Positions 27,600 to 39,321 of a DNA stretch of 64,000 nt are shown here, piece by piece. Every line of letters starts with the position of its first letter. Position 1 is the stretch's first letter. Source of the stretch: Acridotheres tristis (Eukaryota; Chordata; Aves; Passeriformes; Sturnidae); the NCBI GenBank assembly GCA_037013685.1, contig CM072886.1, forward strand, positions 65,548,433 to 65,612,432, in the 5' to 3' direction. A program made the position numbers and the translations under genes. The notes beneath the pieces were generated by a model. That model saw only the letters and a program-made list of their open reading frames with translations, was not told where the DNA came from and did no database searches.

Positions 27600-27729
27600 C
27601 CTTCACCTCCCCCCTCTTCCCCCCGCCTCCTTTTCCTCTTCTGCCCATTTCTGTTTTCCCCTTCCTTTTCCTCTTTTTCTCTCTTTCCCTTCTTTTTCTC
27701 TCCCCTTCCTGCCCCCCTCCCCCCCCAGT
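27600..27729. repeat. Polypyrimidine (C/T) tract
   Basis: About 130 bases are almost wholly C and T, ending in seven or eight C followed by AG. It could form triplex DNA, and by sequence it resembles a very strong splice acceptor. No downstream exon can be confirmed. Confidence 0.85.
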
Positions 27730-30406
27730 AACATCAGCTTGCTCTGGGATGGCAGGTCATGCTGGCCTGAGAGAGAAGGTCAGCTGCAGACAAGGGTTGT
27801 GAGGATGTAAGAGCCAGTGATGAGGGTGATTCTCAGGAAAACAAAATCTGCTGAGTCTTGTGTTGGCAGCTGAAGCTGTTAATGAAGGGGCTGTGTATCT
27901 GCTGAGAAGATCTATTAATGCCTGGTATTGTCAGGCTTGCTAGTACACCAGCCTGTTACTGGAGGTGGCTTGAGAGCAATATATGCTGTGCTCAGCTGTT
28001 CACTCTGCAGGGCAGTAATTTCTGGCACAGAAAGGGTTAGTGGCTCACAGCTGGCAGCGTCCTTGAGTCCTGCAGCAGGAATAGCCAGGGCCACTGTCAG
28101 AAGTTTGAAGAGGCTTTTAAACAGAGTTTAAATGAATTTCAAAAGGTGACATGAGAATGTGAGCAAATACATCGCTTGTTTGATCCCTTCAATGTTCATC
28201 ATTTTGGGGGGGGGAGAAAAAAGGAATTTGCATTCTTTGCAAGGAATGGAGGGAACACCCCATTCAGCTACCAAATCTGCTTGTAATGGAAACTTACCAC
28301 TCCCTACATTTTTGGCCGGCTGCAGAGGTCAGAAGGGGTAACAGTAGTATTGTGCTGGGTTTAGTGTTGCTCTCCTTCTGAGAAGGAAACTTGTCTTGTC
28401 AATGTAGGCTGACATAATCTCTTACTATGGACAAAAATCATACTTAAGCCATTAACATTTCAGTGATAAATATCTCCTCATGTGGTAAAGTCCTAGAAAA
28501 GTGGCTTTGATAAAAATCAAGATGATTGTCTAACTGGAAATTTTCTATTTTCAAGGCACTTTGACTGTGTTGGTGTATGACACTAGATTTGCTCTGACAA
28601 GTAAGGTCCCAGTGGGGTAATTTCTAAGGCTTCTGGCTTGGTCCTTGTGGCCTGTTTAGAGAGCCCTTCAAAGCAGGGAGTGGGCTGCTCTTAAATGCTG
28701 GTCCTGGCAGTGCTTTTGCAGCTGAGGCACTGCAGCCCCATCTGTGTTTCATGAGGGTCTTTTCTGTATCAGGAGGCCAGGTGTGAGCTCTCTCAGTGGG
28801 AGAGGCTGCCAGGCCCTCAGGAAAGCTGGCAATTGGCTTGGTTTCCAGAAAAATCAGTGCTTGTGGGTAGTTTCTATAATGAATCCCAGGAGCTCTTGGA
28901 AAATTATTTTCTCTGGTACCACCAGCTCAGCATCATCCTTCCGATGGCCTTAGTAGAAAGCAGGGTAGGCACAGGCTTGTCTGACTGCCTACAAAAAAGG
29001 CAGTGTTTCTGAGAAGTGTTGAGCTGTCTGCACATTCACAGGTTGGCTCTTCCATCTGTGTGTGACATGTGATGTTCAGGAAAGGTGAGGTGTGTAGTAC
29101 TCGTGGCAAGGAGAACCTATGGCCTGTCTAGCCAGCAACTGGGGCACTGCTGTCCCAGAATACCTGGCTCACAAGCCTTACTTGCTGGTAGTTTCTGCAG
29201 TTTTGGTAGAGAAGGGCCAAGTTTCAGGGAGGAAAAGAGTGGCCATGAGAACTTTTAACTCACTAAAAAAAGACACAGACACTGCAATCTTTGCTATGAC
29301 TCATCTGGGCTGTTACTTGAAAAAGGCAGGCTGAGCACTTGAGGACCTCCTTACTCAAGGGAGCAGCACTCATTTGTGAAGTCTCTGAAGCCCTGAAAGT
29401 AGAAATGGTATAGGTGAGCAGTTCCCATGCTGAGCCTCCAACCACTGATTTCCCTCCAACCACAGCCAGATGCAGTTCAGGGAGAGCTCGCAGGTCACGG
29501 CTGGCTAGTTACTTCCCACCTGTTGCTTCCACTGCTGCTAAACAAGTTTGAGAAGTAAAAATCCAGCACATACGTTCTCATTCTCATCTCTCTTAAATAC
29601 AGATGATGAAATAGTTGCAGCAATATCAATAATTCCTGGATGACGGGGCTTTGCTCTGTAGTGAATGTTGCTGATGAGGAGGGGTGTCTATAAAGAAAAC
29701 CTTATCAAAGTGTAAGTGGAGATAATTTCAGAATGTTTTGACAATGTTTTTCCCACTTGGAGCTTTATTACGGATTCACAGAGAGTCAAAGCACTACTGT
29801 GAACTGCAGCAGCTTGTTCAGTCACCTCCCTTCAGTGAACAAGCCATGCTCCCGCGGGGCCTTGCTGGGACATGAAAGTGCCGACACGCATTCTGGAAAA
29901 CCTTGCGGCATCGCTGCCTCCTCCTCCCTGGGGATTACGGACTTGTTGAGTCCTCCGAGGAAAGACTGTCCCCGCAGCTCAGCAAATCGTGGTGCAGACT
30001 GCTGTGTTTGGGGGCAGGTCGGTGCTGTCTCAGTGGGCAGAGAAGCCCGGCCGTCCCTGGCCACGGCTGCTGTTTGCTCAGGGAGCGGGAGCCGGGCGAT
30101 AAGGCGTCCCTCGAGATAAAGCGCTTTTGTTGTTTGCCTGCTGGGTCAGGGCTCGCTAGGTGCTCTACATTGCTGGGCGTTAAGGGTGTAGGCCGTTTAA
30201 AAGAAATTAAAAAAGAGACTTTGAATGGGCTGGGTCAAGGTATCAGAGGGTTAAACCAGAACAGTTCCGGCACTTGCTAGAGGGAGAAGGTTGTATAACA
30301 TCACCTTACGCCGAGTAAACCTCTTCCTCTGAGCCGGCCAGTCCTGTATGCGAGAGGGAAACAGTCGTGAAATCACAAAGCCATCGCCTGTTTAACGAGC
30401 TCGCTC

Positions 30407-30437
30407 TTTTTTTTTTTTTTTTTTTTTTTTCCCCCAG
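30407..30437 (+). repeat. Poly(T)24-C5-AG tract
   Basis: Twenty-four T, then five C, then AG at 30436-30437. It is a homopolymer, but it also forms an ideal plus-strand 3' splice site inside the CpG-rich segment. A GAG|GTAGGA donor-like site follows about 62 bases later. Confidence 0.6.
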
Positions 30438-30514
30438 ACGAGTTTTTGCTATGGTGTATCGCCATCCTCAAGGCAGGAAAACAGATTACTTGGGGGAGGT
30501 AGGAGCGGAGGGAG

Positions 30515-30529
30515 AAAAAAAAAAAAAAA
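30515..30529. repeat. Poly(A) run, 15 bases
   Basis: Homopolymer within the CpG-rich segment. Confidence 0.85.
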
Positions 30530-30720
30530 GCCAAACCCGACAAGAATGCAGCATAGCGGGAAGGCTCGGCAGTTTAACAGTGCCACCTCCTGGCTGGCCC
30601 TAGCAGGGAGGGGTGTCCCAGCTTCCCACTGACGTGTCCCGCACCTACTCGCTACCAGCGGCAGCCTGGAGTCCCACGCGCGGAAATCCGTGCCAAGCGA
30701 TGGACGCTGCTGGGCTGCAA

Positions 30721-33700
30721 AGGGGATAATCAGCTGCAGCTCTAGGCCTGGTCAGTGCAGCAGCTGGGAATGGTCTTTGGTGTAAAAAGGCTGGCCTAAA
30801 CAGGAGTTTTCTGCTTAATGCAAGCACCTAGTTTCGTTTTGTTTTGGTTTGGATTTTTTTGTTGCATTGGAGGAAAAGAAGCCCTGATCTCGTCTCCTCC
30901 CCCAGCGATGGGGGGCTCAGAACATAAAATGTTTTAATTCACAGTGGGGTGGGAACGACAAGGAGAGGTCCCCTTTGGTAAGGTCAGATCAGTTGTCCAA
31001 ATGCTGATATTTAAATTTCATGTTAATTAAAGGCAAAAAAATTTGGAAGGTACTTTGAAATGAAATCACCTTTTCTATGTCACTCTTGTAAAGATTTCTC
31101 TTTAGAACAGGCCGGATTTTCCTGGTTTAAGAGGGTAGCCATTGTCCCATCCTCTTGGCATCTGATCTATTGGCACAGGATGTGGGCTGCTGCACAAGGC
31201 AGCATGGATGTAGGCAGGCAGCCTTGCTGGAAATGCACTAGGTACGACTGCTAATACCTCCTGAGTCAGGGTGATGTGGGGATGGCATAGCTCTGTTCCA
31301 CCTCGAGATGGGGAGGGGATCAGCTGGAAAACTAGGACTTGCCTGGGACTGAGGAGCTGTAGTTTGGGGTACTGTGGAAAAACGTGCCCTTAGGAATGCC
31401 AGTAGAACAGGGTCTCACCTTTGGAGGGCACTTTGGTTTCCCTAGAGGGCTAGATTCACAAAATTATTTTTGCTGTTGCACTTCAGTTTCCATGAAGCTG
31501 AGCAGGATTCAGGACTCCCCAGCATGTGAGCAGCAGTCCCACAGCAGTTTAAGCATCTCTTAACCTCCTACCTTGCTTCCCCACTCGTGGCTACAGAACT
31601 TCTATGACCCTTGGAGAGCCAGTACAAGAGGAAAGCCCAAGGCAGAGGTGGGCAGCTTTCTGCTGGTGTGGTTTGTGAGCAGATGTGCAGCAGAGCAGAA
31701 TGAACCTCACGTGGGTGCAAGGGAGGGAAGGGGAGTGCACAGTTGAGGTGGAACAGGCATGAGCTCTGCTCCAGGGACCTCAGTGCTCTGCTCTGGATGC
31801 TGTGTTTGTGATGGCTCCCAGTGCAGCTGGGGCAGGCCTTCATCAGCAGGGTGCACTTCCTGAGGCACATCAGCTGCTTCAATGTGGTCTCAAGAGCACT
31901 TAGAGATGTATAGGACCTTATAGGTACAGGTAGCTTTTCCATCTCTAAGGAAACAATTTATCTTTGCAGACGTTCCAGTAATAACAGCATAGGTGTTGGG
32001 TTTTATTTTCTCTAGATGGTATAAAATGTAGTCACTTATGCAATACAGCAGACTGGCTTTCTAATCTTCCCTCTGATGTACCACTTTGGCAAGTTCTTCG
32101 GATTTATATCTGTATTTCACAGTGTTCCCCATCCTCCTCTCTTTCATCTCATTCTATGGTGTTTCCTGTCAGTGTAGTCACTATTGAAGAAGGAGAGGAG
32201 GCAGGAACATCTTGACATCGCTATGGTGGAAAAACCTGGTAGTGTGGTAGTGCCTCCTGAGCAGCACTGCAGTGGGGCAATGCAGAAACCTTAGCAGTGA
32301 TTTTGATGTGAGCAGTGCTGCACCCTGGGACCTCAATCCCTCAGCCCGGATGAAGGTTTTGTGGTATGAGCCAGGCCAGAGAGTTTTCTGAGCCTAAAAT
32401 AAGTAAATAAAACTACACTGCAAGTCCAGTGTCTTGACACAACCAGGAATTCCTTCAGCCAATTTTGCTGCTGAAGTCCCCATATTGTCAAGGTACAACT
32501 GTATAGTTTTGGACTTTCTTTCAAATGGCTTGTGGCAAGTCTTTGTCGTACCAGCCCTCTCTGCTGTGTAGTTCCAGTTTGTGTCTTGAAGGTTCCTCCA
32601 TTTAATCCATTCTTTAGCCACTGCTCTTTCCAGACAAAAGTGTTTTGCTTGATCTGGCTGCATCCTCTGATTTCATGCAGAAAGTCTTCAAAATTTAATT
32701 TTTGTCTGTTATCTCAGTCTCAGCTATGTTTGGGATTTCATCCGAAAGGGAAGGTAAACTCCAGAAAATTAGCAGAGAAACTACCTCTCAATACTGAGGC
32801 TGATATCAATTATATGAAGGTCTGCACAGAGAGTTTATTTCAGTCAAGCCAACATAGAAAAATTTCCCTGAATTGTTATCACAGTTGGACTAAGATTGAT
32901 TTTTTTTTAAGATTTCTTTTCCCTCTACACAATATTCTGATGCGAGATACCCAAGAGTCTACTTGAGTCTTTTTCTTAGCTTGGCTGTACTTGGGGTTTT
33001 TGTTCATATTACCTTGTTTTGTTGGCCAGTGGGAGCAGTTTGCTATTGTAGACAACACTTGTGTGAGCAAGCAGCAGTGACTTGGAGGTGAAAGAATCCT
33101 GCAGTGTTATTTGCTTCCCACCTTCTGCAATTGCAGTACCAAAGCTCATTGTAGTAGTGGCTCTAGGCCTGTTTGTTTGTACTCATCATCCACAAGGTAC
33201 CAATGTTCTTCTGAAGTCTTATGCTTCTTGTTATGTGTTTACCCTTGGAGATGCTGACAAAAGAGTTAGGAAAGGAAAAATATTGTGTGTTCCTGATCTG
33301 GGTCTGTAGTTCCCTAGGAATCCAGGGAGGCCTTGAATTTGATGTTGCTTTCCTGTTTTTAGGGAGCAGGCCAAGCTATGAATAATAAATACAAGCTCTG
33401 GGGCAAAACAGTTTTCCATTCATAAAATTCAACATTAAAGACTGAACAGTAATTTCTTAGCCTGCTGCAAAGCAATAGGAATTCCATGTTGGGACTAGAG
33501 AGCTACTGACAGCTTCTTCAGCTTTTGCTCTGCCACAGTTAATGAACTGGTTCATCTTTGATTTTTATGTAGATAGAACAAAGGTGTCTCCAGCTAAGTG
33601 ATGCAGATTAGTGTAGTTTTCAATCTGAGGAGTTTGAACTTGGAAAAATAAAGGCAAAGCAAGTCCCTTTCTTCTGCTGGCTTCTCTTGGCTTTCAGAAT

Positions 33701-35791
33701 GAGAAGTAGCTGGGGCATAACTTGAATAAATCAAGAAGGAGGTGATGAAAGTTATGGTATTCTGTTTGGGGCTGAATCAAAACTTACTGCATAGACACTG
33801 AAATTTGTGCTTCAGTGATGACGGTGTGAGAAGTCAAATCATAGGAACCAATAATTTTCTGTGGTCTGGATCCTGCATTTATTTGTATTTCAGCATCTGA
33901 GGGGTCCTGTTGGAGCCCAGGCAGAACATTGCAGGGAGGGAGGGGTAAATCACTGTGATTGAGGAGGATCTCTGATTTGAGTGCTCTTGTAAAGAGCATC
34001 TCAAGCATTCAGTAGGGAAATCTGATTGTGACTTGCCCTCCTACCACCCTGGAGCAGGCTATTCTCCGAACTGGTGACTGTCAGGTCGTTGAAGGAGGTG
34101 AAGGTTTGCAAGGGGCAAGAGAGCATCCTGGATCAAAGTGTTTGTTTTTTCAAGGTAAAGCTGCATTAAACTGGGAAGAAACAGACCAGCAACAGTGAAG
34201 AATATAATCTGTGCATTTTATCACTCTACTAAACCCAGCTGTAAAATTTACCATAGGAAGGCTAATAAAATGAGAGCCACACAAGCAAACAGAGGGCATG
34301 GGATTATCAGCAAACATTTATTTTGGCTCTGGTGGAGCCACTCCCCTGATCAAAGAGGTTGGAGTTTGAACCTCTTTTAAGTTGTTCCCTGCTTGGACAG
34401 GGAGTGCCCTGATCTTGCACTGATGGCGTCAGTATCGTCTGTGCAGCTGCATGGAAGAGAGAAAGTATCAGGAGGGACAGGGAAATTGTGTGAGGCTGCT
34501 TTACTGCAGTGTGAGACAACAGAAGCTTATTTTACCTTTGCCAGCAACTGCCTGGTTTGGGAAAACAACCTTAGGCTTATTGTATAACTAGATGCTATAG
34601 GTATTAGCACAAGCCCAACAGGGAATGCTTTACCATTTGCAGGCTCATGTCTAGCAGACTGAGTAGCTTTGTAATCCTTATCAACAAAATAGCCCGCTGG
34701 CAGAAATCACCTTGAGCCCCAGGCTCTTCCCTTCTGGAGCCTATTCTGTGACTGATCTCTTTGTTCAGGGTTTCCCCTTTCTCCTCCAAGAGTTGCTTGA
34801 ATCCCTCTTGCTAATGAGTCTCTTGGCTGAAACAAACATCTCCTCTCTGATCCTTTCAGGCTCCATGGTTGATGTCTAGTGGCGGGGGGGGGGGCCTACC
34901 TGGTGAAGGTGGTGTCCTTGTTCAGTCTTTCAGGCTAGAGTAATAAATAAAGTACATAGGTGAAGAACAGAGTAGTGTCGTAAGAGAACTAGAGCTAGGA
35001 GAAGGTTTTTATGTCCTCAGGAATGGGATCTTTCTATGCAAACATCTTGCATCTCACTTTATGTGTTAAGGGCAGAAACAAAGGCAGCTTTACTTCTGAC
35101 TTTCTGTGGTTTTTTTTTTCTCCTTACTTGTTTCATCCATTCTGTATTTTATTTATATTGTACTCTGTTGCGGAAATTGTTGTAGACACCTGCATGCTTG
35201 AGTTCAGATTCATTTTAAGGCCAACTCATGTTGTATTTGCACTAGAGAGGCAAGAGGGAAGCTGGGCTTGAATGTAGCTCTCATGATATGAATGTCTGTC
35301 CTTCCTGGGTCAGTGCAGTGCTGAAGCACCAGAGAGTCCCTGCCTCCAAGGGGACACTGCTGAGCAGCGAGGGAAGAGAGCAGGCAGCAGGAAGTTAACC
35401 TTCTGGGTGTTAGACTGCAGAGGATTGCTCCATAATATATATTTTTTACAGTCCTTATTTTTAAATAGCTGCACATTGTCCAGCCAATGCTAGGCCAGAG
35501 TACTTGTTTTTGAGGCCTACTGGAGGTGTGGGCGTTGAGGGGAAACGGAAGCAATCTGTAAGGCTGACAGAGCAATTCAAGCAAGACTTCCCCCTTGCTC
35601 TTCCAGGGTAAAATGTGTGACCTTCTGCCCTCATATCTGCCACAGTCAGCATTCTTGCACTGCATGAGGAAAGTCCTGCATCCATATGTGGGGTCTGGGA
35701 AGGCTTTCCTGCTCTTGGCTGGTTGATCCCTGTAGCATATGCCCCATCCTATTGAGCCGTTAAAAACTGGCATAATCACGGACAAAGACCC
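30721..35791. other. Intergenic, no gene recognised
   Basis: Contains an 89-codon minus-strand frame at 32394-32663 and a 187-codon minus-strand frame at 35210-35773. Neither has a recognisable domain. The second starts 18 bases beyond the 3' end of the solo LTR. Confidence 0.4.
34884..34894. repeat. Poly(G) run, 11 bases
   Basis: An isolated G homopolymer, prone to length error in assemblies. Confidence 0.85.
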
Positions 35792-35821
35792 TGTAACTAA
35801 TTAAAGTTAGACAGTGGTATG

Positions 35822-35827
35822 TTTATT
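35822..35827 (-). terminator. LTR polyadenylation signal AATAAA
   Basis: The forward TTTATT is AATAAA on the minus strand, 30 bases before the 3' end of the solo LTR. It is where an R-region signal is expected. Confidence 0.6.
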
Positions 35828-35893
35828 CACTGGTGGGCAGCACGGGAGTCAGCTCCAAAAGGTGTGACCGCCCCTAACAAGGTTCTTTGCCAT

Positions 35894-35902
35894 CTATTTA
35901 TT
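35894..35902 (-). promoter_or_regulatory. LTR TATA-like box
   Basis: On the minus strand this reads AATAAATAG, inside the LTR and about 70 bases ahead of its AATAAA. A start site would fall near 35865-35872. This is inferred from position; activity is unknown. Confidence 0.45.
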
Positions 35903-36005
35903 CCCCAAGATCTTACATACAATACATATGCATAACTCCAGCACCTGCCTTCCCCATCCAATATTAAAATGATCCCATTAGTCCTTCACGTGTGCGCAGT
36001 TCTTC

Positions 36006-36043
36006 TCTTGAATTGGGTCAGTGGTCTTGAAATGGGTCAGTGG
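36006..36043. repeat. 19-bp tandem duplication inside LTR
   Basis: Two adjacent 19-bp copies, TTGAA(T/A)TGGGTCAGTGGTC, differ at one base and are followed by a partial third copy (TCGAAGG). Each holds GGGTCA, a nuclear-receptor half-site. The repeat lies in the U3 part of the LTR, where such duplications often act as enhancers. Confidence 0.8.
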
Positions 36044-36345
36044 TCTCGAAGGATGAAGTCAGGAGAGTCTTCATCAGGTCTCAGTGACCCTCTGGCACGA
36101 TCCAAGGCCCCGTGCTTCATGATTAACAGTTTACTTATTTTACGTTCTTCTATACGTATGTTCATAATAGCAGATAATTATACCAATTAGCTCTAGCCTA
36201 AGCATCTAGTAATTATTAACCTACCATTTACCTACCTAACTTACATCTTGGTCATGGAAACTACTTCTACCCTTAGCAAAAATCTTAACTCTTTAAAACC
36301 ATGATTCACTATTGCTGCACAGAAATGAGGGTCTCAACAGTTACA

Positions 36346-39321
36346 GCCCTGTAAGGAGGCTGGGTGAGAGCTGGATTTATGGGTGCACCTTCACACTGAA
36401 GCAGGGATGTGCTGGTATGAAGGGATGGTGGGAGATCTGTTTGTGTCTGGCACGTGTCTTGCCTGCTGGGACACAGAAATCCCTGTGACTGGAGCGTGCA
36501 TTACTTGGTAGAAACATTGTAGTAGCTGTTTTACCTCAGTTTTAGCTGATCAGTGAATGTATTTGTAGCACACTGATCATTGTGTTTGCCTGAGCCCTGT
36601 GGGAGCTCCTGGGGAGCAGACTCCCATCCCACCTGTCTCACTGAAGCATTTGTCAGTCCTGGAAAGGTTACTTCAAAATGATCCATGAAAGAGATTGGTG
36701 TTTGTGCTCTAGGTGGATTCTTCATCATGGTCCATTACATGAGAGCAGAGGGTAAAGATAAGTTCATGCTTTATCTTCCCTTTGTCTTTTGGGACAAAAA
36801 CTTGATTTCAGTTGGAATAACACTATTTAGATGTTCCTGCTCCCCCTACTCTCCTTTCTCATGCTGCAGAACACCATCAAAATAACAAAATGCAACCACA
36901 CTGGGATTATTTTAGGGCTGCACTGGAGAGTTTAGGAGATGGTATATGAGAAATTTTAGCAATGGATCTTTATGGAAAGAGTAGCATCTTTCAATAAACA
37001 GAAGTAACAGCATAAAGACACTTGCAATTCAGGTAATCTTGCTAGCAAGGGCTGAGAATCTGGCCCAGAATCTGACGGGGGTTCACCTGTGCCTCATACC
37101 CCTCACTTCAAGGAGATCTGTGTGGAAATGTGCAGATCTTTATTTTAGCAAAACCCTACCACCTTCTTCCTCAGGCTGCACATCCCTGGAGGATATTGCT
37201 CTCACCTGTGCTAAGCTGTGTTCACAGCCTGGTTGTTGCTACAGAGCCCTTACTGAGCTCTTTGAGGCTCCTTCGGAAAAGTAACTGCAGTAGCTGCCAG
37301 ATGGACTAGAATTCAGGTGTGATAGCGTGAATACATAGCAGATCTTCTGGGACAGCAAGGGATTCTTTGGCTGTGCTGTGCACTGTGGGATCAGTGAAGA
37401 TGACCTCTGGTTTTGTTGCTTTACCATGCCAAAATGGTGCCTCATTAGAAACAGGAATTCAAGGAAGAAGCCAAGGTAATTCTTAGGCTGAAGGAATAAA
37501 GCTCTTTTTGATTTTGAGGACAGCAGAGATCTTGAGCTGCCAACCCCTGAATGATCTTTAGACAGCAAATCTGCCTCTCTCTGTGATATGACAAACATAA
37601 CTTTCTCCTGCTATGCTGAAAGCTCCAGGTTAAGAGGTGGAATGTGGTTTTAAGTTGTAGTCTTGTTTTTTCAGTTTAATTCCCATAGAAAAAGGGCAAA
37701 CAGTTTTTGTGATAGGAAACAAAATGCTGTTCAACTGGTGCTGGGAGTGAGGGTCTGCAATTTTTGTGTGTGAGGTGGACAGTGAAGGGTCAGAAGATCT
37801 CAGAGGCCAGGAGTCTGATGCTTTAGAGATTGATTTCCTGTTTCTTGGTCAGCTGAGACCTCTTACAGCAGATCCTGCTACAGATGCTCTGTGGGAGCCT
37901 CTGTACTACATGAAGGCAAAGGCTGGCTTGTTTGCTATGGTGAGCCTGGGGGAGCCCCTTCAGATATGCCCAAGGCTATAAGGAGCCTGGTGAATTTGGT
38001 TAAGAGGATCGTGGCTATTATGGGATGAGTTTCAAATACAAGCGCTTGAACTAGCACTATGTCTGTTTTAATCTGCTGAGTCTTTCATCAGATAACAGAC
38101 CAAGAAGCTTGATGGCAGGAATTTGGGTTTTACTCATGCTTTTGTTGTGTGATTGCAGTGAAACAGATCTGAGCAAGTGGACTTTTTTTGTGAATGCTGC
38201 TGCTGAATGGAGTTTTGTAAGCTTCTCCTCAATGTATGGCTCTTCTGATATCTCATGGGAATCATGGGGGTCAGATTAATTTGAAGAGCTGCTGGTGTGA
38301 GGAGGGAAAAAAAAGTTCCTGTATTTGTATAGTGATACTATTTATTGTTTATGTGGATCTAAAATGCGGGAATGATGGTGTCTTAGATGAATTGTTTCTA
38401 AAACAGCATAATTTGAAACCTGATTTGGGGAGTGGCAGCCAAAGCTGTGATGAACACCTTGGCCTTCTCTCTTTTCTTTTTTCCCCTCTCCAAATCAGGG
38501 TGCAATAGAAATGGGCTGAAAGTGCAGTACATTTAATGTGTTCTACCCCATCTTGTGTGCTTGCTGGTTCATGTTCAGCTGTGATAAGCCTCCCTGTGTG
38601 AGCAGGTCTCAGACTTGTTCTCTGTTGCTGGGATAGCAGGTGAGAGTTTTGCTGCACAAGAAGAAAACAAGAGACTCTCCCTTTGCTGCTAGGTCTTCGC
38701 TGCTCTGAGGTGTTGGTCATCTGTGCACCAGGGATTCTTTGGCTGCTCAGGAATTTGTTTGAGCTGCAGAATGTGGGTGTGTAGGATGGAGGCCATATGT
38801 CAGAACTCTTGGGTGGCCAGCTGTGAGCCACAGCTGCCCTGGCTGTATATGCTGAACCTCTCCAACATGAGGCATGCAGCCCAGTGCTTGTGACCAGCTT
38901 TTGTAAACTTGTGCTCAGCTCCAGGAGCCTCCTGTGTCACTGATTCCTGATACTTTTTCAAATGATAACTCAATCCTACCCCAGGGCAGGATCCCAAACA
39001 GGTCTCTACACTCTCCAACCCAAGATCCTAATCCCATGTGCTGCCCTATGCTTGGTTATCTATCTACCCATCAGCTATGCCAGCTACAAAGGCTCCTGGA
39101 ATGAGATGGTTTGCGGATGTGCTGCACTTGGAATAAAATTTGTGTTACTTCTCCTGGGGCTCCAAAGCAAGGAACAGTTTGTCCTCTGAATATAAAATAT
39201 GTGTAAACATGACTGATAGTCCATATTTAAAATGTGCTCTTTGAACTTGTTTCCCTCATCAACCCCTTCCCCACTTAAACTTTGGAGAGATCCTAGAATC
39301 ATGACAAAAAATGAGAAAAAA
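36346..39321. other. Intergenic between LTR and LY86 3' end
   Basis: No exon or transposon recognised. Small open frames on both strands (for example 37766-37981 plus, 38349-38831 minus) lack any familiar domain. Confidence 0.45.

Larger units (their letters stand above)
17561..29849. other. Intergenic, no gene recognised
   Basis: Apart from the simple repeats listed separately and a small CpG-enriched patch at about 25760-25990, I see no exon, RNA gene or transposon. The longest open frame is 133 codons (24889-25290), partly poly(A)-encoded lysines. Confidence 0.45.
29850..30720. promoter_or_regulatory. CpG-island-like segment
   Basis: I counted about 21 CpG in 29850-30150 at roughly 60% GC, an observed/expected ratio near 0.8 by hand. 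A second dense cluster of about ten CpG lies at 30601-30720, with moderate density between. The surrounding DNA is CpG-poor. There is no recognisable coding exon. It may be a promoter or enhancer for an unannotated transcript. The direction cannot be decided from sequence. Confidence 0.55.
35792..36345 (-). mobile_element. Solo endogenous retrovirus LTR
   Basis: This 554-base element is bounded by TGTAAC and GTTACA, the inverted TG...CA ends of retroviral LTRs. On the minus strand it carries a TATA-like AATAAATAG (35902-35894), and about 70 bases later AATAAA (35827-35822), with the 3' end 30 bases further. This is the U3-R-U5 order. No primer-binding site follows it and no polypurine tract precedes it, so it is a solo LTR left by recombination. 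The flanks show no clean target duplication. A 19-bp tandem repeat lies inside. The family cannot be named with certainty; ERVL- or ERV1-like avian families are candidates. Confidence 0.8.
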
